Both the position numbers and the translations under genes were made by a program. A stretch of DNA of 64,000 nt, from contig JAISKF010000036.1 of the NCBI GenBank assembly GCA_031261005.1, positions 21,696 through 85,695 on the forward strand, written 5' to 3'. The notes beneath the pieces are model-generated. The model was not told where the DNA came from. It saw only the letters and a program-made list of their open reading frames with translations, and did not search any database. Source of the stretch: Enterobacteriaceae bacterium (lineage in GTDB: Bacteria; Pseudomonadota; Gammaproteobacteria; Enterobacterales; Enterobacteriaceae). Of the stretch, positions 47,470 through 56,907 are shown piece after piece (the stretch's first letter is position 1; each line of letters opens with the position of its first letter).

Positions 47470-48975
47470 ATGAAGAATAAATGGAAAAACACCGCACCAA
47501 AAACTTCTGCCCGACAGCTACAACAAACGGTTACTCAATTACTCCTGTCAGGGCAAGGCGAAGAGGCTTGGAAAAAGATTCAGGCACGTCTGATATTTTC
47601 TCCCAGAGATACTTGGTTTTTAGATGAAGCAGCACGCTATTGTCGGCGTAATGGTAAATTCGATGAGGCAATACGTTACTATCAGCGTTCGCTGGCGATT
47701 CAAACCCGCAACGCTTATGCCCAAAATGGTATCGGATTAGCCTATTATGAGCAGGGAAAGTATGACGAAGCGGAAAAGTATTACCGTAATGCTTTATCGA
47801 TCGAGCCTTCTTATGTTGGCTGTCATAACAATTACGCCATCATGCTGCATAAAATGGATCGCTATCAGGAAGCGATTGAACAGTATGAACTGGCGCTAAA
47901 ATTCGATCCTGACTATGTTAACGCCAGCTATGGATTAGCGTCTGTTTTCGCACATATACAGCAGTTAGATGCCGCGAAAACGCAGCTAAATCATCTTGTG
48001 GAACATCACCCCAACGATATTCGCAGTCAGACAGCGTTAGGCATGATATTGCTGCAACAAGGCGATTTCAAACAAGGCTGGCGGCTGTATCGCGGGCGCT
48101 ATTCAGCAAAAAACATTCACCGTTTTGTTAAATCGCCAGCATTGAAGCAACCTTATTGGAATGGCAGAAATTTGCAGGAAAAACGTATTCTGGTTTACCG
48201 CGAGCAAGGTTTAGGTGATGAAATTCAGTTCTGCCGTTTTGCCGCACGGTTAAAGCAAGAAAAAGGCGCATCTGCTGTCTATCTGGTGTGTAAGCAAGCG
48301 GTGTATCCGCTTTTCCGGCAACTTCCTCATATCGATAAAGTTATTATCGAGGGAGATGAAATGCCGGATTTCGATACGTGGGTTTTATTATTGGATCTGC
48401 CGCGATATTTTCTCAATAGCGCCGTTCCTTTCGGCATTATGCCGCCTTATTTCAGCGCAGATCCGGCACTTTTAGCCAAATGGCTGTTACCTAAAAACAC
48501 AGACAGTCCATTACGTGTCGGGCTGGTTTGGAAAGGAACGCCGCAACATAACAATGACAGCCATCGCTCTCTGAAAAACCTGAATGAGCTGCGTCCGTTG
48601 TGGGACGTTGCTGGTATTGAATGGATTAGCTTACAAAAAGGTGCTGGTGAAGAAGAAGCATTAGCCGCACCAACCGATATGCCGATACGCGCTTTAGGGC
48701 ATCAAGTACAAAATTACGCCGATACCGCAGCGATTATTTCTCAGCTCGATCTGGTCATTAGCGTTGATACATCGGTTGCTCATCTGGCAGGTGCTATGAA
48801 TAAACCGTGTTGGGTACTCATTCCGGCGATCGCTACTGACTGGCGCTGGCAGCAAAAACAAGAAACATCGGTTTGGTATCCATCAATGCGCCTGTTTCGG
48901 CGAGAAATTACAGAAGAATGGGATAAAACCATTATTGAGATACGCGATGCGTTGATGGCATGGCAGGAAAAATAA
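47470..48975 (+). CDS. TPR-repeat protein with C-terminal GT9-like glycosyltransferase domain
   Basis: A 501-residue cytoplasmic protein. Residues about 45-200 are tetratricopeptide repeats (KFDEAIRYYQRSLAIQTRN, KYDEAEKYYRNALSIEPSY, RYQEAIEQYELALKFDPDY). The C-terminal part, about 215-500, resembles the ADP-heptose:LPS heptosyltransferase-like fold found in many TPR proteins: RILVYREQGLGDEIQFCRF, LRVGLVWKGTPQHNND, SLQKGAGEEE, LDLVISVDTSVAHLAGAMNKPCWVLIP, WRWQQ and SVWYPSMRLFR. It may glycosylate a protein or envelope component; the acceptor is unknown. It interrupts the usual gcvT-ubiI adjacency and is on the opposite strand. Confidence 0.8.
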   Translation: MKNKWKNTAPKTSARQLQQTVTQLLLSGQGEEAWKKIQARLIFSPRDTWFLDEAARYCRRNGKFDEAIRYYQRSLAIQTRNAYAQNGIGLAYYEQGKYDEAEKYYRNALSIEPSYVGCHNNYAIMLHKMDRYQEAIEQYELALKFDPDYVNASYGLASVFAHIQQLDAAKTQLNHLVEHHPNDIRSQTALGMILLQQGDFKQGWRLYRGRYSAKNIHRFVKSPALKQPYWNGRNLQEKRILVYREQGLGDEIQFCRFAARLKQEKGASAVYLVCKQAVYPLFRQLPHIDKVIIEGDEMPDFDTWVLLLDLPRYFLNSAVPFGIMPPYFSADPALLAKWLLPKNTDSPLRVGLVWKGTPQHNNDSHRSLKNLNELRPLWDVAGIEWISLQKGAGEEEALAAPTDMPIRALGHQVQNYADTAAIISQLDLVISVDTSVAHLAGAMNKPCWVLIPAIATDWRWQQKQETSVWYPSMRLFRREITEEWDKTIIEIRDALMAWQEK

Positions 48976-48983
48976 ACCACGTT

Positions 48984-49007
48984 AGGGCGGCTGACAAAAG
49001 CCGCCCT
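48984..49007. terminator. hairpin between convergent TPR gene and ubiI
   Basis: Strong stem AGGGCGGC/GCCGCCCT with an 8-nt loop in the 45-bp gap between the two stop codons. It lacks a long U-run on either side. It resembles the core hairpin of the dispersed repeat only in GC content. A shared terminator is the simplest reading. Confidence 0.6.
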
Positions 49008-49020
49008 GAAAAAATCACCA

Positions 49021-50229
49021 TCACAACGGCTCTTGCAACCACTCCGGTAAATCATTTAATCCCATTGCCTGATGCAGCAAATGCGGTTTTACACCCGGCA
49101 ACGTATCTGCCAGTTTTAGTCCAATATCGCGGAGTAATTTTTTCGCCGGATTTTCACCGGCAAACATTTCTCTAAAACCTTGCATTGCTGCCAGCATCAT
49201 TGCCGCACTTTGCTTGCGGCTGCGTTCATAACGGCGCAGGTAAAGATAATTGCCAATATCTTTACCCTGCTTTTGTAATCGTTTGATTTCAGTGATCAAG
49301 CAAGCCGCATCCATAAAACCAAGATTCACGCCCTGCCCTGCAAGCGGGTGAATGGTATGAGCCGCATCACCGACTAATGCCAAACGATGAGCGGCAAAAC
49401 TACGGGCATAACGCGCCGTCAACGGAAATACTTGCCGATCACTCACCACCTGACAATGCCCTAAGCGATTATCAAAAGCGATACTGAGCTGATGATTAAA
49501 CTGCGCGTCATCAAGAGATTTCATCTGTTCCGCTTTTTCTGGCGGCAATGACCAGACGATGGAGCATAAATTCGGCTGCCATAACGGTAAGAAAGCCAGA
49601 ATGCCGTCACCGTGAAACACTTGGCGCGCGCAATGTTGATGCGGTTCATCAGTGCGGACCGTCGCAACTAGCGCATGATGCCCGTAATCACGGAAAGTCA
49701 GCGGAATATCAGCATGATCGCGCAGCCATGAATGCGCGCCGTCAGCACCGACGATCAAACGAGCGCTTAACATGCGATCATCATCTAACGTGATAAAGGC
49801 TTCATTTTCGCCTCTGGCAACCTGTTTTAAACGCGCTGGTGCAAGCAGTGTAATATCAGCGCTGGCATTGGCTTTATCCCATAGCGCTTTCTGGATCACC
49901 TCATTTTCAATAATATGCCCCAAATGATCGTAACCATAATCATCAGCGCGGAAAGCGATCTGCCCAAAGCTATCGCGCTCCCATACATCTATTGACGAAT
50001 ACGGGCTGATTCGCAGCGCAGTAATACCTTGCCATACGCCGAGATAAGCCAAAAAGCGTTCGCTGGCAGCATTAATAGCAGAAACCCGCAGCGCCGGTTC
50101 TGCCGGTATTTGTTCATCTGGCTGACGATTTTCCACCAGCGCAATACGCAAACCGGTGCCTTGTAACCCGCAAGCCAGCGATAATCCGACCATACCGCCG
50201 CCAGCGATAACCACATCGTAAGAGTGCAT
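49021..50229 (-). CDS. ubiI: 2-octaprenylphenol 5-hydroxylase UbiI
   Basis: A 402-residue FAD monooxygenase (E. coli UbiI/VisC 400 aa), catalysing C5 hydroxylation of the ubiquinone ring. The N-terminal dinucleotide fold YDVVIAGGGMVGLSLACGL, the DG motif IVGADGAHSWLRDH and the C-terminal FAD motif RLALVGDAAHTIHPLAGQGVNLGFMDA are intact. It follows ubiH and pepP on the same strand, but 122 bp including a repeat remnant separate it from ubiH. Confidence 0.94.
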   Translation of the reverse strand: MHSYDVVIAGGGMVGLSLACGLQGTGLRIALVENRQPDEQIPAEPALRVSAINAASERFLAYLGVWQGITALRISPYSSIDVWERDSFGQIAFRADDYGYDHLGHIIENEVIQKALWDKANASADITLLAPARLKQVARGENEAFITLDDDRMLSARLIVGADGAHSWLRDHADIPLTFRDYGHHALVATVRTDEPHQHCARQVFHGDGILAFLPLWQPNLCSIVWSLPPEKAEQMKSLDDAQFNHQLSIAFDNRLGHCQVVSDRQVFPLTARYARSFAAHRLALVGDAAHTIHPLAGQGVNLGFMDAACLITEIKRLQKQGKDIGNYLYLRRYERSRKQSAAMMLAAMQGFREMFAGENPAKKLLRDIGLKLADTLPGVKPHLLHQAMGLNDLPEWLQEPL

Positions 50230-50257
50230 GAATGAGTGTCCTAGCGTTTAATATTTC

Positions 50258-50345
50258 AACCTGAGGTTTGTATATTATTACGATAAATTTCAAATAATTA
50301 TGATTTTTAAGAACGGCAGATTGCCACTCTTACAAATTTTAAATT
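50258..50345 (+). repeat. dispersed repeat, shortened copy between ubiH and ubiI
   Basis: CAACCTGAGGTTTGTATATTA, then ACGATAAATTTCAAATAATTATG, a single decayed hairpin (AACGGCAGATTGCCACTCTTAC) and AAATTTTAAATTAAATAA. The GGATAAG of the left tip is lost. It ends about 6 bp from the ubiH stop codon. Confidence 0.8.
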
Positions 50346-50351
50346 AAATAA

Positions 50352-51542
50352 CTAGCGTTTAACCCAGCCAAGCGTTCGCTGAGCCAGCGGCAACCGCAGT
50401 AAGTTGCAGCTATCCATCGCCATTAAGCCAAGATTTCTTGCCGCTGCCAGCGAACCATAATCATTGGCGAATAAATGGATCAAGCCATCGGTTAAGCCAA
50501 TGGTTGCTTGCTGATCCGGCTGTCGGCGCTGACTATAGCGGCGTAATACACGGTAACTGCCCAAATCTTCTTGCTGTTGTGTGGCTTGCGATAAAGTTTC
50601 TGCCAGAGAAATGACATCACGCATACCGAGATTAAATCCTTGCCCCGCAATCGAGTGCACGGTTTGCGACGCATTACCCACCAGCACTAAACGATGACTA
50701 ACAGACTGGCGCGCGCGGCGTAAACGCAGCGGATAACTGACTCGTTTTCCCGCCGTGAGTATCGCACCTAAACGCCAGCCGAACGCCTGTTGTAATTGTT
50801 GAGTAAAAGTGAAATCGTCCCACGACATCGCTTCTTGCTGGTGCTGGCTCGCCATGCACCAAACCAACGACATGCGCCCTTTGGACATCGGCAGCAACGC
50901 AACAGGACCCTGCGGCGTAAACCGTTCAAAAGCGCGCCCGTTATGGGCTAATTCCGTAGTGATATTAGCGATCAGCGCAACTTGCTGATAATCCTCTTCA
51001 TGCCAGGTCATGCCGAGTGCCGTTGCTACAGAAGAGAAAGAGCCGTCCGCAGCGACCAGCAATGAAGCCGACAATGATTCGCCGTTATCTAACGTAACTT
51101 GTGTGCTGTTAATATCGCGGGAAACGGAGATCACTTTAGCAGGGCAATGCAACGTCACATTCGGCGCTTGTTTCAGCAATGAGAATAGCCGATTACCTAC
51201 ATCATGCAATTCAACTACTTGCCCCAATGCCGGTAACTCATAATCGTCTGCGTTTAGCGTCACCATGCCGCTATGCCCGCGATCCGTGACCAGAACAGTT
51301 TTGATCGGCGTAGCACAATCTGCCAGTGCAGACCAAATGCCAATCCGTGCTAATTGCTGACATGTTCCCTGCGCCAGCGCAATAGCGCGGGAATCAAAAC
51401 CAGGGTGTGCGGCGGTTTCCGGCAATTGCGCTTCGATAAGATCAACGTTGATCGCGCCGCCGCTTAGTTTAGAAAGCGCTAACGCCAATGTTGCGCCTGC
51501 CATACCGCCGCCGACGATAATCACTGACTGCGCCGATTTCAT
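50352..51542 (-). CDS. ubiH: 2-octaprenyl-6-methoxyphenol hydroxylase UbiH
   Basis: A 396-residue FAD monooxygenase (E. coli UbiH 392 aa) for C1 hydroxylation in ubiquinone synthesis. Motifs are SVIIVGGGMAGATLALAL at the N-terminus, LLVAADGSFSSVATALGM, and HRLVLVGNASQTVHSIAGQGFNLGMRDVISL. The second motif carries GN-ASQ where UbiI has GD-AAH, as is usual for UbiH. The ATG overlaps the pepP stop (ATGA), the conserved pepP-ubiH coupling. Confidence 0.94.
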   Translation of the reverse strand: MKSAQSVIIVGGGMAGATLALALSKLSGGAINVDLIEAQLPETAAHPGFDSRAIALAQGTCQQLARIGIWSALADCATPIKTVLVTDRGHSGMVTLNADDYELPALGQVVELHDVGNRLFSLLKQAPNVTLHCPAKVISVSRDINSTQVTLDNGESLSASLLVAADGSFSSVATALGMTWHEEDYQQVALIANITTELAHNGRAFERFTPQGPVALLPMSKGRMSLVWCMASQHQQEAMSWDDFTFTQQLQQAFGWRLGAILTAGKRVSYPLRLRRARQSVSHRLVLVGNASQTVHSIAGQGFNLGMRDVISLAETLSQATQQQEDLGSYRVLRRYSQRRQPDQQATIGLTDGLIHLFANDYGSLAAARNLGLMAMDSCNLLRLPLAQRTLGWVKR

Positions 51543-52873
51543 TGATGAGACTCTGCCATTAATGCCTGAGCCATCAACGCTTCAATGGCATCAATTTCTT
51601 TCACCACGCCAGAAGTCAGAATTTCATTGCCCTGTTCTGTAATCAAGATATTATCTTCAATACGAATACCGATACCGCGAAATTCAGGCGGAACATCGGC
51701 ATCTGGCGCGATATACAAGCCCGGTTCAACAGTCAGCACCATTCCTGCTTCCAGTAGACGATCACGCGTTGAAGAACCGTAACTACCGACATCATGCACA
51801 TCTAATCCTAGCCAGTGACTTAAACCGTGCATATAAAAACGCTGATGAACGTTATCGGCAATAAGCTGTTCCGCATCGCCTTGCAGCACGCCAGCTTGCA
51901 CCAAGCCTTGCATCATAATGCGGATCACTTGTTCATTGGCGCAGCGAATACTGCTGCCTGCGACCAGCAACGAAATCGCTTTATATTGAGCAGCCAACAC
52001 AATATTGTAAATGGTGCGCTGCGCGGAGCTGAATTTGCCATTAACAGGAAAAGTACGGGAAATATCACCGGCATAACCAAAATATTCACAACCCGCGTCG
52101 ATCATCACCAGATCGCCATCTTTCAATTCAGATTCATTTTCCACGTAATGCAGAATGCAGCCGTTTTCACCGCTGCCGACAATGGTGTTATACGCCGGAT
52201 AACGCGCACCATTGCGGGCAAATTCATACTGAATTTCCGCTTCAAGATGATACTCAAACATACCTGTCCGGCATTGCTGCATGGCACGAATATGCGCTTT
52301 GGCAGAAATTTCGCCCGCTTTACGCATTACCGCGATCTCTTCCGTCGATTTAAATAGCCGCATTTCATGCAGCAGCGGACGCCAATCTGTCAGCGTTGCT
52401 GGCGCGCACAAATTCTGGCGGCTGCCGTTGCGTAATTTATCCAGAGCAGTGAAAACAATATTATCACCATAGTCATATTCGCCTTGCGCGTGATAAACCA
52501 CATCAAGACCGTTTAACAATAACGGCAGTTTTTCCACTATTTCGCTGTAAGGCTGCGCGCTATCAACGCCAAGTTTTTGCGGCGCTGCTTCCTGCCCTAA
52601 ACGGCGACCAAACCAGATTTCTGCGGTAACATCACGCAGACGATTAAACAGCACGCTATGATTGTGCGTATCATCGGTTTTAATCAGAATTAATGCGGCT
52701 TCCGGCTCATTAAAGCCGGTGAGATACCAGAAATCACTGTTCTGGCGGAATGGATATTCGGAATCAGCACTACGTGGTCTTTCCGGCGCAGCAAAAATAA
52801 TCGCTGCACTTCCCGCTGTCATTTGCGCTAATAATGCCTGACGGCGGCGCTGAAACTCCGCTAAAGTGATCAT
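51539..52873 (-). CDS. pepP: Xaa-Pro aminopeptidase PepP
   Basis: A 444-residue creatinase-fold metallopeptidase (E. coli 441 aa) that removes N-terminal residues preceding proline. N-terminal domain: RRQALLAQM, AIIFAAPERPRSADSEYPFRQNSDFWYLTGFNEPEA. The di-manganese ligands are in GDLVMIDAGCEYFGYAGDISRTFPV, FYMHGLSHWLGLDVHDVG, LTVEPGLYIAP and GIGIRIEDNILIT. First gene of the coupled pepP-ubiH unit, 98 bp after ygfB. Confidence 0.96.
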   Translation of the reverse strand: MITLAEFQRRRQALLAQMTAGSAAIIFAAPERPRSADSEYPFRQNSDFWYLTGFNEPEAALILIKTDDTHNHSVLFNRLRDVTAEIWFGRRLGQEAAPQKLGVDSAQPYSEIVEKLPLLLNGLDVVYHAQGEYDYGDNIVFTALDKLRNGSRQNLCAPATLTDWRPLLHEMRLFKSTEEIAVMRKAGEISAKAHIRAMQQCRTGMFEYHLEAEIQYEFARNGARYPAYNTIVGSGENGCILHYVENESELKDGDLVMIDAGCEYFGYAGDISRTFPVNGKFSSAQRTIYNIVLAAQYKAISLLVAGSSIRCANEQVIRIMMQGLVQAGVLQGDAEQLIADNVHQRFYMHGLSHWLGLDVHDVGSYGSSTRDRLLEAGMVLTVEPGLYIAPDADVPPEFRGIGIRIEDNILITEQGNEILTSGVVKEIDAIEALMAQALMAESHQ

Positions 52874-52971
52874 AATGTCTATCCTTCCTAATCTTTTTAC
52901 ATTCAGATTGATTCAGAGATGGCGATTTTCAGCTTTTACCCGATAAATAAAAGCCGAAAAAAGTATCACGA

Positions 52972-53562
52972 TTAATGCAGCGTCGGCTTCACATTTTCCG
53001 GCACAGTAGTATTCAGGCGGGCGAATTCGCTATGGCACAGCATGGCTGCCATACGCACATATTCCATCACTTCTTCCAGCGCGTGCGCCAATTCTTCCTG
53101 ATCTTCGTCCTCATCGTAACCTAACTGAGCGATGTTACGCAGGTCGTCAATTGCTTCGCCGACATCGCCTTTTATTTGCCCTAATTTTGGCTGCATCATG
53201 CCTAAGCCCAGCAGAAAATGATTCACCCAACCCGCCAGTGCATCAATGCGCTCAAAAACGGCAGTTTCATCATCAGGCAGTAATAAATCGAAACCAAATC
53301 CATCATCTTCCAGCTCTTCTTTTGTCTGTTGATAGATTTGTTTAACCATGTCACCAAGCGGATAACCGAACGCCAAGCCCTCATTGGTTAAATCATGAAC
53401 CATCACTGTCCAACTGCTATCGTTGCTGCCGCCGCAAATTAAACCGCTAATTAAGCCGTGCATCTCCGATGCCGTCAGACCGATATTTTGTTGTGTCAGC
53501 GCGTTATTCAGTGATGGATAACTCAATGATGGGAAAGTTGGCAGCGTGTTTTCGGTTGTCAT
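52972..53562 (-). CDS. ygfB: YgfB/UPF0149 family protein
   Basis: A 196-residue acidic helical protein (E. coli YgfB about 192-194 aa). Conserved blocks are [81 protein letters not shown] and [13 protein letters not shown]. The function in Enterobacterales is unknown; in Pseudomonas the homologue affects amidase regulation and beta-lactam resistance. It sits upstream of pepP-ubiH-ubiI and is divergent from zapA, the conserved arrangement. Confidence 0.92.
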   Translation of the reverse strand: MTTENTLPTFPSLSYPSLNNALTQQNIGLTASEMHGLISGLICGGSNDSSWTVMVHDLTNEGLAFGYPLGDMVKQIYQQTKEELEDDGFGFDLLLPDDETAVFERIDALAGWVNHFLLGLGMMQPKLGQIKGDVGEAIDDLRNIAQLGYDEDEDQEELAHALEEVMEYVRMAAMLCHSEFARLNTTVPENVKPTLH

Positions 53563-53801
53563 GATTCGCCCTGATTGAAAGTAGCAAGTTAAAAATAATA
53601 ATGAATTGATAAGATAAGTTTACGCTATGCTACCACCAAGCGCAGATCTGATGCCATATACCGGCATAGGTCAAGTTACATCTTTATTGACTAATCACAG
53701 CGTTAGACTCAGCACAAATACACAATCAGATGTATAGTTTGGTATACTGAGTACAATGTATCAGATTCAAGAATTTAGTCAGAATTCGGTAGGAAAGCGA
53801 C

Positions 53802-54131
53802 ATGTCAGCACAACCAGTAGATATACAAATTTTCGGCAGATCCTTACGGGTAAATTGCCCGCCAGAACAACAAGATGCTCTGAACAAAGCGGCAGCGGAT
53901 CTCGATAGCCGGTTACAAGATTTAAAAGTCAGAACCAGAGTCACTAATACTGAACAATTGGTGTTTATTGCCGCCTTGAATATCAGCTATGAACTGGCAC
54001 AAGAGAAGACCAAAACCGGTGAGTACGCAAGAAATATGGAGCATCGTATTCGTATGTTGCAGGAGACAATCGAACAAGCATTAGTCGAACAGAGCTTGAT
54101 TTCACAACGTCCTGGTGCAAAGTTTGAATAA
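53802..54131 (+). CDS. zapA: cell division protein ZapA
   Basis: A 109-residue FtsZ-associated protein (E. coli 109 aa) that bundles FtsZ filaments at the Z-ring. The N-terminal globular domain has [39 protein letters not shown]; the C-terminal helix (about 60-100) forms the coiled-coil tetramer, [28 protein letters not shown] lies upstream of the ATG. It is directly followed by the 6S RNA gene, as in E. coli. Confidence 0.96.
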   Translation: MSAQPVDIQIFGRSLRVNCPPEQQDALNKAAADLDSRLQDLKVRTRVTNTEQLVFIAALNISYELAQEKTKTGEYARNMEHRIRMLQETIEQALVEQSLISQRPGAKFE

Positions 54132-54279
54132 ATCCCATATACTTTTGGGAAATTGTTGTATAGTTTGAAGTACAGTCATTGCGAGTTACCTCAACTTAGT
54201 GAGTAACTCAGTTGAACAAGAATCAATAGAAAACGTAGATTGGATTATTGTGAGAATAACAATTTACGGTTTCTAAACA

Positions 54280-54463
54280 AATTCTCTGAGGTGTGCGTTA
54301 TCGGGCCAGTCCCCTGAGCCGATATTTCATACCAACAGAATGTGGATTCTCACAATCTGTGTGCATGCTCGGTCCGTCCGAGAAGCCTGACGATAGTAGA
54401 TTCCTCGTTCACCTTGAACCAAGGGTTCAAGGGTTACAGCCTGAGACGGCATCTCGGAGACCT
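54280..54463 (+). ncRNA. ssrS: 6S RNA
   Basis: About 184 nt, with near-identical landmarks to E. coli 6S RNA: 5' ATTCTCTGAG pairing with the 3' CTCGGAGA, GGGCCAGTCCCCTGAGCCGATATTTCATACCA, GCATGCTCGGTCCGTCCGAGAAGCC and CACCTTGAACCAAGGGTTCAAGGGTTACAGCC. 6S RNA mimics an open promoter and sequesters sigma-70 RNA polymerase in stationary phase. It is placed between zapA and fau, the standard location, and is probably processed from a transcript that continues into fau. Ends are set by analogy. Confidence 0.96.
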
Positions 54464-54519
54464 CCTTCTCTTTTAGCCAGTCACCGCGTTATTACCAAAT
54501 CAACAAAAGCATATCCGCT

Positions 54520-55107
54520 ATGACAATTGAGACTTCTCCCCGTCACCAGCTTAGAAAAAAAATTCGCCAGTTACGTAATAGTCTTACGCCGCAACAGCAA
54601 AAATCTGCCGCAGAACAACTGTGCCAACGGCTATGTCAACACGCGAAAATTCAAGCCGCGCAGAATATCTCGCTGTTTCTCTCGTTTGATGGTGAAATTA
54701 ATACCCGACCGTTGATTGAAACACTCTGGCAACAAAACAAATCGGTTTACTTACCGGTGATCCACCCGTTCAGTACCGGAAACTTACTGTTTCTGCGCTA
54801 TACACCGACAACACCGATGGTGACAAATCGTTTTGGTATTCAAGAACCGCAGCTAAACGTACAAACCGTGTTGCCCGTCGCCGAACTAGATGTAATCATC
54901 ACGCCACTGGTTGCTTTTGATAAGTCAGGAAATCGTTTAGGTATGGGCGGCGGTTACTATGACCGCGCCCTAAAAAACTGGCAGAAAAATCAAACCTACC
55001 CTATCGGCATCGCCCACGACTGCCAGCTTGTTGACCGCCTCCCCGCTGAAGATTGGGATATACCGCTGCCGGAGATTATTACACCGTCGCGGGGTTGGCG
55101 ATGGTGA
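54520..55107 (+). CDS. fau: 5-formyltetrahydrofolate cyclo-ligase
   Basis: A 195-residue enzyme (YgfA; E. coli 182 aa) that converts 5-formyl-THF to 5,10-methenyl-THF with ATP. The N-terminal RHQLRKKIRQLRNSLTPQQQ, FDGEINTRPLIETLW, VYLPVIHPFSTGNLLFLRY, and the nucleotide loop LGMGGGYYDRALKNW are diagnostic. It lies 56 bp after 6S RNA and is expected to be cotranscribed with it. 5-formyl-THF arises mainly from GlyA and the glycine pathway, so the function complements gcvTHP nearby. Confidence 0.95.
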   Translation: MTIETSPRHQLRKKIRQLRNSLTPQQQKSAAEQLCQRLCQHAKIQAAQNISLFLSFDGEINTRPLIETLWQQNKSVYLPVIHPFSTGNLLFLRYTPTTPMVTNRFGIQEPQLNVQTVLPVAELDVIITPLVAFDKSGNRLGMGGGYYDRALKNWQKNQTYPIGIAHDCQLVDRLPAEDWDIPLPEIITPSRGWRW

Positions 55108-55127
55108 TATAGCCAGAATTAAATGGC

Positions 55128-56723
55128 TTATTGTGAGAAATCAAACGGCAAATCTTCTCTCGTATCATAATCAACAAATTGATTTTCAAAATTGATGACT
55201 TGTATTTTTTCATGGCAATCAACATCTGAGAGAAAATCACATTTTTTATCAAGTAACGGCTCATTTGAACCAGTCCACTGTGCATAAATTTGCAAGAAAT
55301 CCAGCCCGCTGCGATAGTTATTAATCTCTTTACGATCTTTCGCATCATAAGCGGTGATAAAAAATGGCACTTGAAAATTCTGTTTAGAATGATCACTATA
55401 CTGCAAATTAGTCACTTGTCCACCATCTTGATTTATTGCGGATAGTCCATGATCAGAGAAATATATCATCGTCCATTTTTTATGGTTATTCGTAGCAATA
55501 TTAGCGAGTTCAGAAAGTAATCTATCGGTATTTTTTATACTTTGAACATAACAAGACAGTTTTTTACTTATAAAAAATTCATCATATTGATCATTAACTC
55601 GGCTACAAAAATCAGGATGCGACCCCATCAAATTAAGAATAATTAATTTCTTATTTTTATCGGTTGCTATTGCGTTTTTAAAATACGGTAATAAATCAGT
55701 ATCAGGGAAAGACTGCCTATCGTATTCCCCTTTTTTAAGAAACGTTACACTATCAGCCTGTTTACCAATTTGAGATACCCCAAAGTCAGCATTACCAAAA
55801 CTACCCTGATTTGAAATCCAGTATGTAAATAGCCCCTGTTTTTTAGCGAGTTTAATAATATTGTTATTGTGTTCAAATACACTATTATGCCTGTTCACTA
55901 ATGAACCAGATACAGATATTTGAGTTGAGCCTGAGGCTGAAATATAATTTTTAAAAATAGTTCCATTCGCTGTGCTCATAAATGGAGTATTAGCAAGTTT
56001 AAATCCATAGGCATTCATAAAGTCACGGCGTACACTTTCGCCTATTACAATAATATAAGTATCATATTCATTACTCGGTGGCGAAGGTGTCCATGTCGAT
56101 GATAATGCACTAAGTTCTTTAATTTTCATTTCAGAAGTAATGACCGTTTCGTATGACTTGTATAACTGATATACAACTCGAAATGGCGTAAATCTAATAT
56201 CTTCAGCCGAAATACTATGCGTTGTTGAATAAACTTTTAATGGATTAAATAAAATAATTAACACAGAGATTATAATAAGCGTAGGATAATTAATCTTAAT
56301 AAGATATTTTCTATTTTTAACAATTAAAAAAGAAATAATTATCATTATGATACTTGGTAAAATATATAATACTGGTATGTTTCTTAAAAAATCAGAACTT
56401 TCATTTAGGTTAGTATTAAATAATGATATTGCTATATTTATATTTGGAGAACCATACATAATAGACACAGGATAATATAATGCTGATATTATCGTAAAAA
56501 TCATTACACATACTGAAAATAAAATAGAGTTATAAGACAACCATAATAAAATAACAAAAAGAGCAATAACATAACCTGGTTTAATTGAATACCCAAAGGA
56601 AGAATCAAACAAAATAGAAAAAACCAACACCATAGAAATAGCAATTATAGATTTTCTATTTTTTATTATATTAGCCAGAGTAAATTTATTTAATAGTGCA
56701 GATAAACGTGAACGAATTGACAT
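55128..56723 (-). CDS. phosphoethanolamine transferase (EptA/OpgE-like sulfatase fold)
   Basis: A 531-residue membrane enzyme. Residues 1-165 hold about five helices and are extremely AT-rich; the rest is a periplasmic alkaline-phosphatase-like domain. The metal/nucleophile signatures are visible: Glu229 in VIGESVRRDFMNAYGF, Thr267 in SGSTQISVSGSL (nucleophile position), GSHPDF near 370, Asp424-His425 in YFSDHGL, and His445 in SDHSKQNFQVPF. It likely adds phosphoethanolamine to lipid A, LPS core or glucans; the acceptor cannot be told. Base composition differs from both neighbours, and it splits the conserved fau-serA junction, suggesting acquisition. Its stop lies only 20 bp from that of fau (convergent). 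Confidence 0.85.
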   Translation of the reverse strand: MSIRSRLSALLNKFTLANIIKNRKSIIAISMVLVFSILFDSSFGYSIKPGYVIALFVILLWLSYNSILFSVCVMIFTIISALYYPVSIMYGSPNINIAISLFNTNLNESSDFLRNIPVLYILPSIIMIIISFLIVKNRKYLIKINYPTLIIISVLIILFNPLKVYSTTHSISAEDIRFTPFRVVYQLYKSYETVITSEMKIKELSALSSTWTPSPPSNEYDTYIIVIGESVRRDFMNAYGFKLANTPFMSTANGTIFKNYISASGSTQISVSGSLVNRHNSVFEHNNNIIKLAKKQGLFTYWISNQGSFGNADFGVSQIGKQADSVTFLKKGEYDRQSFPDTDLLPYFKNAIATDKNKKLIILNLMGSHPDFCSRVNDQYDEFFISKKLSCYVQSIKNTDRLLSELANIATNNHKKWTMIYFSDHGLSAINQDGGQVTNLQYSDHSKQNFQVPFFITAYDAKDRKEINNYRSGLDFLQIYAQWTGSNEPLLDKKCDFLSDVDCHEKIQVINFENQFVDYDTREDLPFDFSQ

Positions 56724-56843
56724 TTTAACAACTTAACACAGGTTAATTTTATATGATAATATGTTATATTTTAAGGTGACAGCAAGATATGAGTAAATAT
56801 AGTTTATCGTACTTATGTTTCAGTATATTTCAGGCAAAATTCT

Positions 56844-56883
56844 AAAAAAACAGGCTACTGATTCAATTATCAGTAGCCTGTCA
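56844..56883 (-). terminator. rho-independent terminator of serA
   Basis: A 13-bp perfect stem, ACAGGCTACTGAT/ATCAGTAGCCTGT, with a 6-nt loop and seven U residues on the minus strand, about 25 bp after the serA stop. Confidence 0.95.
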
Positions 56884-56907
56884 CTATCATAAAAACCATA
56901 AAACAAG

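Noticed and set aside
54293..54523. 76-residue open frame after zapA
   Set aside because: It overlaps the 6S RNA gene, which explains the sequence conservation; the translation resembles no protein.
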